Origin: Plectrocnemia conspersa
Lineage: Eukaryota > Arthropoda > Insecta > Trichoptera > Polycentropodidae
Assembly (NCBI GenBank): GCA_009617715.1
Contig: VTFK01000249.1
Coordinates: forward strand, 372,001-436,000
DNA length: 64,000 nucleotides
Reading direction: 5' to 3'
The notes beneath the pieces were generated by a model, which did not search any database, was not told the origin of the DNA, and worked only from the letters and a program-made list of their open reading frames with translations. Of this stretch, positions 51,310-64,000 are shown piece after piece; the first letter of the stretch is position 1; each line of letters opens with the position of its first letter. A program made the translations under genes and the position numbers.

Positions 51310-51930
51310 ACGACTAATTTGAATTAAAAGAAATTAAAGAAGTCTTACAAGGAAGTGTCCTAAGGCCGATACTATATTTTTTGTACACATATGATTTGCC
51401 ACAAATATGATAGAATGTCACAATTGCAACATACCTAGCAGTGTGAAAAGAAATAGTAAAAAAATAATAACAATATAATAAATAAAAATAATACTGCCGA
51501 AAAACTTTAACAAACCACTGTGCAAAAAATGGATAATAAAGTTAAATGAATTAAAATCGATACATATCAACTTCAACAATAAAAATATAACTGATCAATT
51601 GCAAACCAGAGCATTCTAAAACCAGTTTGAGTCTACGGATACAACTCTGGGAATGTGCCAAACAGTTGCATGTTAAAATGATTAAAAAGTTACAAAATAA
51701 AGTGCTACGAAACATAAAGAATGTTCCGTGGTATGTTCGCGATAGAGATATATGTACATGGTGACTTAGGTGTCAAAGATATCGCTAGGGCAATAAAACG
51801 TTTTGCTGCTAAACATGAAGCGAGGCTCCAACAGCAACGTCAACATCGATGCAACAAGCTCCTCAATGTGGACAACTTGAAAAGACGGCTGAAGAAGGCT
51901 TATCCTTTCGTACTGGTCTAGTTATCATTA
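51310..51930 (+). mobile_element. jockey-like LINE 3' relic, a second family
   Basis: Plus-strand EVLQGSVLRPILYFLYTYDLP at 51339-51401 is a jockey-type PQGS box. About 300 bp later, KVLRNIKNVPWYVRDRDI and, in another frame, DLGVKDIARAIKRFAAKHEA followed by LKKAYPFVLV and a stop at 51921 form the typical jockey C-terminal end. The catalytic YADD segment between them is decayed. This is a different family from the other LINE copies here. Confidence 0.8.
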
Positions 51931-52771
51931 ATGAAACTCATTTACAGTGATTGTATAGGGTAGAACAGAAAACTTTTGGGTGGCATTGGGTGAACATAGT
52001 GTTTAAAATAATTGTTGGTCATAATCATGACCAGTTTTAATTAGGAGGACATCGCTCTCATTTGTATTTAAACTGTAATTATTTTTTATATTTATTTTTT
52101 TATGATTATTGTATTTTAAAATTTATTTAAAAAAAATTAAAACATATTTGAGATGTAAATATATATTTTTTATTTTTTATATAAACACTGGCTAGTGGTA
52201 AAATATGATAATGAAATATTAAGCGTTTCCAACTTTTCTCATTTTGAATTGTTAGAAATGCTTGAAAAATTTTGCCACATTTTCAGCTCCTCTGACACTT
52301 TGGTAGAATGGTAAAAGTTAACCGATATTCTATGGAAAATACAAGAAATACATATGAAGAGAAATATTTAGACAACTAATAGCACGACTTTAAACTCGCA
52401 CCAATAAGAAAAATATTTTATGATTTCCTAAAACTTGTGTTTCAAGTATTTTTATGTAATTTATATTTCATTTTAATTAAAAAACATCGATATACAATAA
52501 AAGTATTAAAAAATATACATAAACATTTTATATTATAGCTGTAAATAATAAGAACTGAGCGCCGGCTATATGCTCAGGCGCGACCAAAGATGTAAGTAAT
52601 TCACGTGCAAAAGGTTAAAAAAAGTTTTCGATCGCTTCCAATCATGGAAAGCATTTGGTCATTTCAGATGCTCTTAGCATACGCCAATAAACCACTTTTT
52701 AGCGCTTTCAGTCTATTGATTGTTTTTATTTTTAAAGTCAATATCTTGTATACGTACAATAGCATTGACCA

Positions 52772-52831
52772 GATTATAGCACTTTACGAATTTAATTTTG
52801 AAGATATAGCACTTTACGAATTTAATAATAA
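52772..52831 (+). repeat. 31-bp tandem duplication
   Basis: The word atagcactttacgaatttaa occurs twice with a 31-bp period, each copy preceded by ga and followed by AT-rich sequence. Confidence 0.75.
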
Positions 52832-53259
52832 ATCTAGTCTAACAATTTCTAACAATTTGGATGCGTACTAACTCGTTAGGGTGCATTTTATCGTTTCATC
52901 TCTACCTCTGTCTAATTTTAGGCATACTGGACCAACCGGGAACTTGAATATGGCTTAAGATTATATATAGTAAGAATAGGATACAGAACACATCTTTGTC
53001 TGAAACTTTTAGATGTATAATATATTGCAATATTTTTTGCTTTAACGCTTATTACCGCTGATTGATTGAATTAATTGGTAAAGTTATTTCTAACATTGTA
53101 TAATAAAAATCTGACGGGCAGAAATGATCAACTTTTATAAAGGTAGATGATTGATATGATAATATTATATAGTGCTCACATTTTTCGTTTTTATTTATTA
53201 TACATTTCCGGCGGATCCGCAAAGCGTCTTAAGCCGAAGAGTGTTAATATGCAAACAAG

Positions 53260-53330
53260 CGAGCGAAGATGTCATCAAGTGTCAAGCGCAGGGCATGCGA
53301 CACTAAAGGAAGAGGGTTCAACCCCCAACT
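53260..53330 (+). mobile_element. tRNA-derived SINE-like segment
   Basis: gtcaagcgcagggcatgcga (box-A-like, 53281) followed by agagggttcaaccccc (box B, 53311-53326). The flanking block is GC-richer than the surrounding DNA. No complete tRNA fold is seen. Confidence 0.4.
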
Positions 53331-54329
53331 TTTCACTTCACTCGTCTCGGCAATAATCCCTATTTCAGCTATACACATACACACCACACATACAACAGCC
53401 GAGCTCTCTCCGCATTTATATGAAAATTTACATAAAATTATTATATACACCGATTCAGCGTTAAACTTTAACACTGTGTTCCGTTACCGGTGCTAACCAT
53501 CAAAAAGCTTTTCAATGTTGTGATTTCGTACTTTGAAGTAATTACTTGTTGTTGTTTCCGTTACTATTATACTTGTCTGACTTTGTTTCTACTCTCTCAA
53601 AACTTTATTCGCGATTGTGCGATTTTTGTTTGTTAAATTTATTTATTACAATTTGTGTTTTATGCACGTGTGTGTATGTGTACAAAGTAGAGCATCGGTT
53701 TATGCAGTTTAAAATCTTAGAACTTAGTCGGTGCTAGTGCTCTGCAGGTAGGATGCAAAATAGGGTATGTAAGTGACAGGTTGTCGACGTTGCAGAACTC
53801 GCTAGTTACTAAACACGTATCCAGAAATGGTCGTACCTAAATAATAATATTATTCGCAGAGAGATTCTATTTATACATAAATCTAGTTTCAGTTATTATA
53901 TAAATACGTACCAATCAATTATTATATAAAATTTATTCAACCGTGAATTTGATTGATGTCGTTTAAATTTTGCCATGATAAGCTAATAAGAAACAGAGAA
54001 AAATAAGAGAAGCTAATTAAAAAAATTCTAGGTAATTAAATTAGTATGTAGACGGGAACATATCGATGTACCGTATCGAGCATTTGGACGGGCATTGATA
54101 GAGGAGAATAAACATTGAAAACCCATAGATACCAAAATGAAAGCACTGAGAAACTAGAATAAATAGTAGCCATATTCCTTTAGGTATAAATACCGAAGGA
54201 ATTTACGCTGAACTTTTTATATAAAAAAGCCAGATTCTATTAAAGTATGCTGTGAACTAATTATAAAAAATGCGCATAAGTGACGCATATTTCTTTAGAT
54301 AAAATTAAGCATTTTAATCAATTTACTGT

Positions 54330-54940
54330 GAGTTTTAAGGTCTTTGGTTAAAAAAGGGCAGTCAAGAATATATCCACTGAAATGATAGGAATATTTCACT
54401 GGCAACATAGTGTGACATTTCATGACACTGAAAGGCAATCGATTATTGAAAGCCCACTTTTATATAAAATTTATGGAATCTGAATTCGATTACACGTAGA
54501 AATGATATTAAGTGATTTATTGCTGTCTCTATGCTATTAAAAAACAATAGAAATGGACATAAGTTGTCTATAAATTGGTATTAAAGCGTTCTAAAAATGA
54601 GTTATTATATTTGACAAACTGATTTATAATATATTAGCCAGGTAATTGAAGGATAACTTCGTAAGAACATAATAAAATAAAAAATTCAATATTTTTTTAA
54701 CTTCTAAGGTTATTATTAATTGACTTTATCAAACGCTTTTTAAAAATCAAAACATATAACGTCTACTTGGACATATTAAAAAAAAAAATAATGTAACAAA
54801 ATTGCCAGAAATTATGTTTCTGTTTTAAAGCACACACGTGCAATGATTAAAAATGTTTGTATGTGATAATATTAAATACTTAAGAAGTCGCTAAAAGCAA
54901 CGTTACTGGCCTGTAAATAACAATGCACCTCTTAAGTGAC
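54330..54940 (-). mobile_element. LINE relic, minus strand, very decayed
   Basis: Nucleotide-level resemblance in order to the 38.6-39.3 kb copy: atatccactgaaatgatagg (thumb), attgctgtctctatg with caatagaaatggac, gactttatcaaacgctttt (KAFD region), and ctactggcctgtaa-like text. No useful open frame remains. Confidence 0.65.
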
Positions 54941-55899
54941 CTTAAAAAAATTTATAACTTTAGAAAACATGAGGAACAGATTTCATCTTTACGTGAAATA
55001 AAAAACAGACAAGTTATGTATAACATACGTTTTGCATAATAACTATGTAATGACTCTCATATAACACAAGTCAAGAGACACGTCACACGAGCTTCTTTTT
55101 AAATGCCCGTAAACCGAACAGCCATCAATAAGGATACCAGAACGTATGAGGTGGGGATATGGTTTACTCGCACGACAGTGTATATAACTCGGTACAAAAC
55201 CGGACAAGATACACTTGACTTCACTACGCCTCGACGCTCGGACTACTACTACGCTCTAAGAACTTCTTCGCATTGCCTCATATTTGAGCACCTCCAGAAC
55301 ATGCGCTCGGAAATACTGACGTCTTTAAGAACGATCTATAAACAAAGATTTATTAGCGAAGCGACTACAAACGACTTGTACATTTAAACTAATTAATTAA
55401 AATATTAATAATAGCTTGATACAAGAATTAAAATTTATAGGTATTAACTAAAAACACAAATACTAATTTTAGCAATATATGCTCTCCATGTTTTCAGTAT
55501 TTCATATTTTTAGAAAAAATGTCTGTCAAGCCATTTGGCGCAGTTGTTAATGAATACTCTCAGGCACAATAAAACAAATAAAAAAATGTAATTGTTTAGC
55601 AACAAGCCGCCGATTCTCTCTTCGCATCTATTGGTCCAACTCAACGCTGGAGAATTAAACCGTCAATGGAAACGCACGGAGTCTTCGGACACAGATATTT
55701 CTCAATTGTTGCGCAACATATTTAATAAAAGAACTTTGTCTTAACACAAAAATTAACTTTTGGACGCTAAGATCAAGACACCTTATATATATTTGTATTT
55801 ATATAATCAAATTATATAATAATCAATATTATCAGAACCAATTTTAAATTGCTTTTGAAAGCCTAAGTAAAATTTTCTCTAAAAATATGTCGTAGAATT

Positions 55900-56470
55900 A
55901 TTCTAATGGTAAATTAGATCTAGAAAATGACAAAATATTGCATTTTACGACAACATTTGCAGACAGTTGATGTAAGCCCATTTCTATAAAGAATCTAAAT
56001 CAACCTGTAATAAGAGTCCGCAACATATAGAATGCATCGAAACAATTTTAAATCATCTGCATACAAAATTGAATTGTTATTTATATCCGCCGAATTTATC
56101 ATTATTAAATAATAAGAATGGCAAAACGACACTTTAAGAACCCCTGTTGGAGTAAAATATTCTTTCAAAAAATTGGCGAAATTCGTTACAAACTGTTTAC
56201 GATCACTTAAATAACTCAGAAATATTTTTTCGATAAAATTTCAGCTCCGTTTTAATCGTTTTACTTATAACGCGAGAAAAATTTTTTTTGGAGACTTTTT
56301 TAAAATCAATATATACGATACAAATATATCTATGACAGACTCCAGAATATCTAATCCACTTGTTGTTTTTATAAATAACAAACAATTGATACCGTATAAG
56401 TTTGCTGGAGTTCCTCAAAGAAGTTTTTTCTGATGACACAGCAATACTAACTAGTACCAATAATCTTATA
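55900..56470 (-). mobile_element. LINE relic, minus strand, very decayed
   Basis: Shares with the 15.3-15.5 kb region the words ttttaaatcatctgcatac (YADDLK area), ggagtaaaatattctttc and gttacaaactgttt/cgatc. The order and spacing match the palm region, but the frame is lost. Confidence 0.7.
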
Positions 56471-58307
56471 CTAATTCACCGAAAATTTATTCAATTAAAT
56501 GTGAAATTCTTAACTTATTGCTGTTTACGTTTTTTTTTAAATTGATGGGTTAGAGATAAATATTTTTTTTTTAAAACTTATGAAATATAAAATCAAATAA
56601 TTTTGATATCCAAAAATTATATTTCATATATACTTTCAGATTGTGAGCTTCAACATATCATATCAGATAAATCGTAATAAGAATATTACTTAAATTATAA
56701 TAAAATTAAAATGTACTACGTTTACACACATAACGCTGAATAGCTCTCGTGCTCCGTTAAGTCTATGCATAGAACTTTCGTTATGAATACTTGTTTTGTG
56801 TCGTTGTTTCCCTAAAACCGGCTACAGGCGGATAGTCCCGCGAACGCTCCCTTCCAGAAATCATTTAGCATAATGGCAAGGAGGTTGAGAAGAAAGGAGC
56901 CGGGAACGCTTTAGATATCAAACACTCTTATACCGGAATACGTATTCCATCACGTGCTCTCTCTTCATTTTTTTCGGCCTGATAAAAGAATCGACCCACT
57001 CGTGCATATTCCATCAGTCAGGAGTAAACTCTTTTACGTTATTTCTTAAATATTCATTGTGTACTCGACATGCGTGTGCGTGCAACGGTAGGAGGGAAAT
57101 GTGAAAAAATAATGCGATCCTTTGAGACGACTCAAAGCGGCCCCCTAATAACTGTTAGCATTTAAATAAGTACTTGAACGACGGCTTGAGTGAATATCCG
57201 GCTTTTTAACATCAAACAATGGCAAAATTTGTTTTATAAAATTATTATAAAAATACTTAATAAAATTGAGTGCTATTACATTTTTTAACAACCCCCATAT
57301 TCATCCACATATCATTATTAAAATCTATATAAAAATATTTAGCTGCAAACAATGTCATTTCATGAACATTAATATTTTTTGATTTAGCTCATAAAATGGA
57401 TATTTATGTGCTTCGAATTAGGTGTACTATTTTAAGCAGCTTAGTATTTTTTAAGCATATGCAATAAGAGTCTCTAAGATGTAGAGATTTATCTTGCAAT
57501 ACGCACAAAAATTAAGGAGCTAAAGGTCATTCACTTTGCTAAAGCATACTTATCCTATCTATTTACAAAACAATTCAACTAACCTTATTTTAATAACAAA
57601 TATCTCAATACGAATTCCTAGGTACCTGTACACAAAGAAATATGAATATTATCCAATTTTATTTCCCACAAAATTCCTACAATGTGTACTGGTACTATAT
57701 GAATTTCTAAGATCTCGTCGAAGAGTAAACTTGGTAAAGCACTTATAAGCAGCAAATAAGCAATATACAAAATTCGGATATTCTGGAAAAAAATCTCGTC
57801 TATGAGTGCCACCCAATTACCAGTGTAATTGAGTATAGTTTAAAATACCACATGCAATAAACAATAAACCATTCATAAAGTTTAATGATCTGCATCCAGA
57901 TGATTACTGTATGTAAATGAGATAAATAAGAGTGCAAAATATTTCCTATAGCTCAAGTTGCGTACATAACTATATTTTTGTAAATAATAGTTGTTGAATA
58001 TTTGTAGGTTTTCAATTAAAAAAATTATATTTAATTTTTAAATTTATCATAATTTTTTTTAAATCATATTTATATCGAGATTTTTATTAACTTTTCGTAA
58101 ATAAAGTTAGACGCAATATAGAATATAACTGCACATTTGTTACAAAATTATATGCGGCAAATGGCGCAAGAATTACAATGAATATGTATCACCAGTGAAG
58201 TTATGTTTTCACTGCCGTTTTAGTTAAATTCTAACCGAATACATTTCTGCTGATTAATATGTATATTTCTGTCAGAAAAAAATGTAATATAACTCATAGG
58301 CTCTAAC

Positions 58308-58328
58308 TTAACCTAACCTAACCTAACC
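58308..58328 (-). repeat. short interstitial insect telomeric repeat (TTAGG)n
   Basis: About four uninterrupted CCTAA units on the plus strand, that is TTAGG on the minus strand. Confidence 0.6.
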
Positions 58329-59979
58329 GAATTAACTAAACTCAACTTGGCCTAATGAAAGATTTAAAACAAACTAAAGTTTCAGAGTTTCATTAGAATA
58401 ATTTGTTACTGTAAATATGGTTTTTAAATTAAATTTATTTTGAATACATATTATATGTGAAGAAATACAGTTTTACTGATACTGAAAAGTGAAATTAAAA
58501 ATATTATTTAAATAACAGTATCACTAGTACTAGTAAAAATATAATTTCACTGATTTGTAATATCTATATATAATAAAACTGTGTGAAGTTTTTTTTTTAT
58601 TTAAATTTTTATATTTATTAAAAAAAAATTTTCGCTTTCTTTACTTCTTTCTTAAAGATATTTTTTAACAAAAATAAAATAAAAATATATGAGCATTTTT
58701 AAAAAATATTTATTCTTATATTTTTATATTTTTTATTATTTTACTATTTTCGATTTTTTCAAGCACACAATTTTCAAATTTTTTTTAGAATTTCAAGATG
58801 TTGTTACGATAATTTTTTATTGTAACAAATTTTATTTGATTTTATATAATTATTTTTTAAATTTGATTATTTTTTTTATTTTCGCTGAAATTTTTACAAA
58901 AGCTTTAGGTTAATATACTCAGTTAAACTATTTTAAATTTCGTTATATCCAACATAAATTAAAAATCCACAATAAATAACTACATTTATGTATATAAAAA
59001 GTGTGTAAAATTTTTTTTTAATTCAATTTTTATATTATTTCATTTATTATTTTTTTAATAATATTTAAACAGAGCTACAATTTTTTATTTTTTCTGTAGC
59101 TATTTGTAAAAAAAATGTATAATTTTTTTTAACATAAAACATTTTTTTAGTTATTAACAACTGTCATTTTGAAATATTATTTCGAATTAGGCTTACTAAC
59201 GAACTTAGACGAAAAATTTACAACTACTACGATAATTATTTACAAAAATGACAAAAAACTTGGTTTGGAAAAGGCCGCAAGAATTATAAAATGTATAAAA
59301 AAGCGTAAACAGATTTGTATATTATTTTAAAACTAATTTAATTAAGTTTCGATCTGCCTACTTTTTCCTCCTAATTTTTTAATATTTAATTTAATTTGTA
59401 TTTATATTTAATATAATATTTTTACTCCTTCAATTTTTGTTTATGAGTTACGATTTTAAATATTTTTGTAAATAACTATAATTTTGCTACAAAATGGCGT
59501 ATCGAACTAGCTAATGAAAGTTTTTATGTTAATATGATTAAAAATACGGTAAATACTAAAAGTAAATACAAAAAAAAAATTCTATATCCGTGAAGAATTA
59601 ATTTTGCTCTAAGATTTTGTGACACAGCTACAAGTTTTTTAAATTTTGAACATCCCTTTTTTGAAACAAGATGGTGGATCAGGATGATTAATGAACTCAA
59701 CCAAGATATTGGTATATTTTTTAAGAAATCTACCAAAACATATTGTTAATAGTTTATAAATATAATATAAAGTATTTAGTGCAAATTTAAGTTTATTGCA
59801 GCTTATGAAAGAATAGATGTGTCATCTGCATATCGAATGCAATTTATCATATAAGTTTACTTGACAACACACATCCATTTTTTACTCTTATGTAGATTTC
59901 AACTACACAAAAGCACATAGAGATTAAAATTGAAAGCAACGTATAAACTTTGTTTGTCGCCATAATATTTTTTCATTAT

Positions 59980-60310
59980 TAATGAAAACCCTCCTCATTC
60001 ATTGAAGTGGGGTTTCTAATTTCGATGAAAACATTAAAATGATTCCCCCTCGGCGTTCGTCGGTCGCCCAAAGAATCTGTGTAAACCTAACGAAACGGCG
60101 AAAGCGAAAACTTGGGGATACTTTCATGGGCGCTTAGGTAATTTAAGCTTATGGCGCCCATTAAAATTCAGCTAAGACGGTTTGCTGTTTCAGCTAAAGC
60201 AACATAAATATTGAAGTCAAAGCATTGATTTCGGATTGTTGGCCTTCGGGGTCTGCGGGCTCGAGGGTTGGGTGGGGGGGAGTAGGCAGGAGATGGCCGT
60301 GTTTGCTTTG
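59980..60310. promoter_or_regulatory. GC-richer downstream island, possible regulatory element
   Basis: Follows a very AT-rich stretch (58.4-59.9 kb). It is similar in character to the intronic islands. No coding support. Confidence 0.25.
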
Positions 60311-63300
60311 CGTTAACACAGCCCAGATATACAATTATTTATTTTGTGTTTGTGTACAAGTAACAATTTTAAATAATTTTCCCCGATCGGATTGCGTTGT
60401 TCGTATCCGATTGCCAACATTTGTTTACGTTTGAAATCTGTCGCTATATTTCTCTGCGTTGCTTTTTTGCGTTTTCCAACTAAAATTACAGTGCATTATA
60501 CATATTTTGCTAACGACAAAACGCGATCCGACGCTCGGCAGCGAAATCTGATTATTGAGATAGCGTTGATGTAAGCGCGATCGAAAAGATTAAAGACTGG
60601 CAAAACAAATATTCTAAAAATATATATTAACGATTTGCTTGTCAACGTGAGGCTACTAATTTCAGTTGTGATTTGATTTTAAAGGTTATCTTTATAAGGT
60701 TTTTTATAAAATAATAACGACTAACCAAATATTCATAAAAAATGATAGTTTCTGACCATTGATAACGTATACTTCAAGCTTAAAACACAGTATGTCATGA
60801 CGGTTTAATTTATAAGCTGTACAAATATAAGACCCTCGACTATTCACTACACTTAATACATGATTAAACAATAAACAATAAAATGAGTTCCTCAGGTCAG
60901 TTTAATAAATATGTAAGAATAAAGAACTGTGACCATTTACACTATTGATTCATTTTCCCCAATTATTACAGTCTATTTAGTAACTTTTCGATCGTACCAT
61001 GCAAAACCGTCCGCAGGTGAATCGTGCGGTTCGATGCTGAGGGCCAAAGCGACGCCCTTTGTGAAAGTTCCGCGCACAAACGGGCCCTTGGTTTATCTAG
61101 GTGCATTAGCGGGATTGGCTGCTTTATTATTTTTGTTACTCCCTGGACCGACGGCTTCATTTCTACACATGTACCTACAGTATGCGGGAGAGCATCCAAA
61201 GCCCACCGAGCGATAAAATCCGAACACTATCATCAATCCATTAGAACGAGGCTCAAAAATATTAATTCTGAAGTCAAAAGCTTAAAACGTTTTACGTGCA
61301 TGGGACGGCACACAAAGGATACGTGTAATATAATAGGATACAATAACATGATATAGAAAGCCCGCATCGGATCGACATGTGGTGAACTTTGCCGCAGCAA
61401 ATGTGAGACCATAAACTAGTTAATGTTCTATGAACTAAAACTATAATTTAAATAACCCTATTTTTAAAAATCACTTTTTTTATTTGAATGTATTTCAAAC
61501 TAGAGATAGACAAGTAGGCGTCCTATCTCCATTACTATTTAATAACTTCTACGTCATTCATTTTATATTTTTTGGGCACCGTAACTTTCAAAGTGTTTAT
61601 TTTTATTAATTGCGAAATGCAGTGCAGCGAAGACAGAAGTAATAATATGAGATAAGGCAAAACAAACTTTTGACTGCGATCCCATCTCATAGATATGTCT
61701 AATAATGTAAAACAGATGTTATTGGCTGATATTTCTCAAAGTCGTTTTTATGCATTACAAATAGATACGAAAAAGATCAAGAAATTCATGACGAATTTTT
61801 ATTTTGTCAGCCTTTATCAAGTCAAATGTATACAAGAGAACAAAATTGATTGAAATAGATGTGTTGGAATAAGCACAGATCAGAATTAATAAAGTTTGCT
61901 TTGTTGCATAACAGATTGTTCAGTAAATTAGGACACTGGGAACGTATGTACTTTACATAGAATTATTGAATACTGCATTTATACTATCAAATATTGGCTA
62001 GTATAATCACCAACGTTCTCGCTCTAATCAATCCAAAATTGACTAGTTTTTTATTATACAGCAAGTACTAGAAAAGACGTCATAATTTAATATATATGTT
62101 TGTTGATTTGATGGTAGTATAATATGTATAAAATTATAGCTCGTTGATTTAATTAATATTAAAAATAACAGAATGCAGAATAAAAAATACAAGAATAGGG
62201 CTTAGATAAATTGATGTACTTTATTGTGTCATTTTTAACCTGAATGAAAATGTGGATACGAAGAGTACCATACTCTATAAGTAATAATTTTATATTGTAA
62301 AAATACAAATTCCATGTCATGGGTTACAAGATAACGCAGGCGAGGTCTTGGACGTTTAGATAAATAGGAATAATAATTCTCCGATATTCTCGGGTAACAT
62401 CATAATCCCTCGGGCGCCTAAATACAATTCGAAAACTCTCCATTATTATGCAGATTGACTCGTACCGAAGGAGACATCCGAGTTTGGCTAGAGGGCGCTT
62501 AAGATCTTAGCAGTTCTTTGATGGCCCAACAACTACTAGTGGGCCATAGTCGAACTTTTCAACCCACTCGACCACTATCCGGAGGGTCGAAGCCGAATGG
62601 TCAGCTAACGGTACTCGAGCAGAGATTTCTGCGAAATAATAACGACGGAAATTTGTCGGATTCGCAATTCCAAAGTTGCCTCCTTGTTAATTGTTCAACA
62701 ATTTAATGTTCATTAAAAAGTAAGAGTCATATTGTTGAATAATATTACAACAAATAGTTTATTATTATAATAATAACATCATAATTACAATTCTGTATAA
62801 GAAAAGATTTTAAATTAAAAAAATATTTTTCATTGCATGTTACATTCAAAGATAAAATATAAGCAAATGTACTGTTACAAAAACGCTAGTATTTATCCGT
62901 TCTTAAAAACTTAGATTAAAAATAAGATATGGCTTATTAATTTGATTATAAAGTACATTTAACCCTCATTATATCTTGATGGTATAAAGTTCGGAAAACT
63001 ATAGTTAACATCTTGCTACCAAATTTTTTTTGTGAAGCATTTTATGTGTGTGTAATCGTTAGAAAGACGCGACTGCTATACTTTCGTTTAGATTGTTAAC
63101 ATATAAATGGCACAACTGCGGCGGAACAATGAACCACTCGGCGACCGAGTGTTTTGGGTTAGAGGGTTTGAATGCAGAGACTAGGGGGTGCGAGAGGGTT
63201 CTTCCGAGTTGTAAATACTGTAAACTCGCAGGACAATCGACCTCCTTGGGACACTTTATTATGCCGACTGTAGGGAATATCAGACGACACTACAATTCCA

Positions 63301-64000
63301 AACAACAATTGCCATCAACTTACTTTTTTATTTAAGATTTCATTCGAATGCATACAGACTCTAACAAATATAATTAAATTATGAATAGAATTTTAAAACT
63401 ATTAATTTAAAATATTTTTATTGTTTTATAATATAAATATTTTTTCAAACACACCAATTATCTATACTTTACATGTTACTAGTTCATAGCCATTTTTATG
63501 TTTACAATTTTTATTACCTACAATTTAATAAAAAAATAATATTAAAAATCAAAACGTTGATGGTTTTAGGGAAGAAGCTTAAATTTATTTTACAATTTGA
63601 GTAAAATAAAAATACAAGGCAAAAATCAATAAATTATGTGTTAATTTAAGTACATCAAACTAAAAAACTTGAACCATCGATAATTTGTCTTTAGCCTCTA
63701 AAACAATATGTGCTTTGGTATTTTGTTCTTACATTTAAATTTAAGGTTGTTTGTATCAAAGTCACCAATACATGAGATAAGTTGGTTATTGTGGTTACGT
63801 AACATATTTTTATAATATTTTATATTTGGAAGCTCCCTAAGATTAGTATTAAAATATTATATAGCTTTATTTTAAATGATTTACTAGTGTTACTCCACAC
63901 TAGATAGGTCTCAATAATAATTTTATTTTTTTGTAGTAAGCGCGCTTTTTCTACTTATCTATGGTCACAGGGCCACAATGGCCGCAAGCCCTTAAGAGAA

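Larger units (their letters stand above)
48121..64000. other. downstream intergenic DNA, no supported gene
   Basis: AT-rich background with GC-richer patches at about 48160-48620, 50300-50820, 53200-53500, 55080-55390, 56740-57180, 59980-60580, 60990-61340, 62330-62700 and 63060-63340. LINE relics and the SINE-like segment are listed separately. I inspected the short open frames here and found no domain, splice-consistent exon series or codon pattern that would make a gene. Confidence 0.6.

Noticed and set aside
53281..53326. Possible tRNA gene
   Set aside because: Box A and B words are present, but no acceptor stem or anticodon arm forms; called SINE-like instead.
55103..55387. 94-codon frame in a GC-richer patch
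   Set aside because: No recognised domain; probably repeat or non-coding sequence.
61024..61356. Overlapping frames in three phases near 61 kb
   Set aside because: Mutually overlapping, no recognised motif and no splice-consistent neighbours; more likely a GC-richer non-coding patch.
63093..63335. 80-codon frame with several cysteines (zinc-finger-like look)
   Set aside because: Cys/His spacing does not match a zinc-finger class, and no adjoining exons are seen.

Overview
The window is insect nuclear DNA: strongly AT-rich, with short exons separated by introns of up to 27 kb, decayed LINE retrotransposons, DNA-transposon and SINE remnants, and a short run of the insect telomeric motif TTAGG. 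The order cannot be settled from the sequence alone.

The only protein-coding gene I can support is on the plus strand. It is the 3' part of a Dpr-interacting-protein (DIP) cell-adhesion gene, best matched from memory to DIP-beta. Six exons (4665-4850, 6031-6223, 16462-16590, 17607-17726, 45125-45295, 45564-45925) join in consistent phase into 386 codons plus stop. They encode the second half of Ig domain 1, Ig2, Ig3, and a polar stalk ending in a hydrophobic, probably GPI-signal, tail. The 5' exons (signal peptide and first half of Ig1) are not visible and probably lie before position 1. Candidate poly(A) signals follow at 46439, 46958 and 48100.

Region by region: 1-4664 is very AT-rich, probably upstream intron. 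6224-16461 is an intron with an LTR-element-like fragment, GC-richer islands, a degenerate 15-bp minisatellite and the best LINE relic (14361-15780, minus). 17727-45124 is a 27.4-kb intron inside the Ig3 coding region. It holds a fold-back MITE (29235-29451), several LINE relics, a second 15-bp minisatellite, and a 1.06-kb element with 28-bp terminal inverted repeats (43031-44092) that may split an older LINE. 46000-64000 is 3' UTR and then intergenic DNA with two more relics of the same LINE family, a different jockey-like LINE end, a tRNA-derived SINE-like segment and GC-richer islands. No second gene is seen.

DIP proteins bind Dpr partners on neurons and help to specify synaptic connections. 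The islands of higher GC with homeodomain-type words in the long introns are plausible cis-regulatory elements, but this is inference. The less expected signals are the two diverged 15-bp minisatellites of similar pattern, the perfect hairpin beyond the LINE 3' end, the TIR element, and a possible alternative terminal exon just after exon 4. I found no bacterial-type system, CRISPR array or standard RNA gene.
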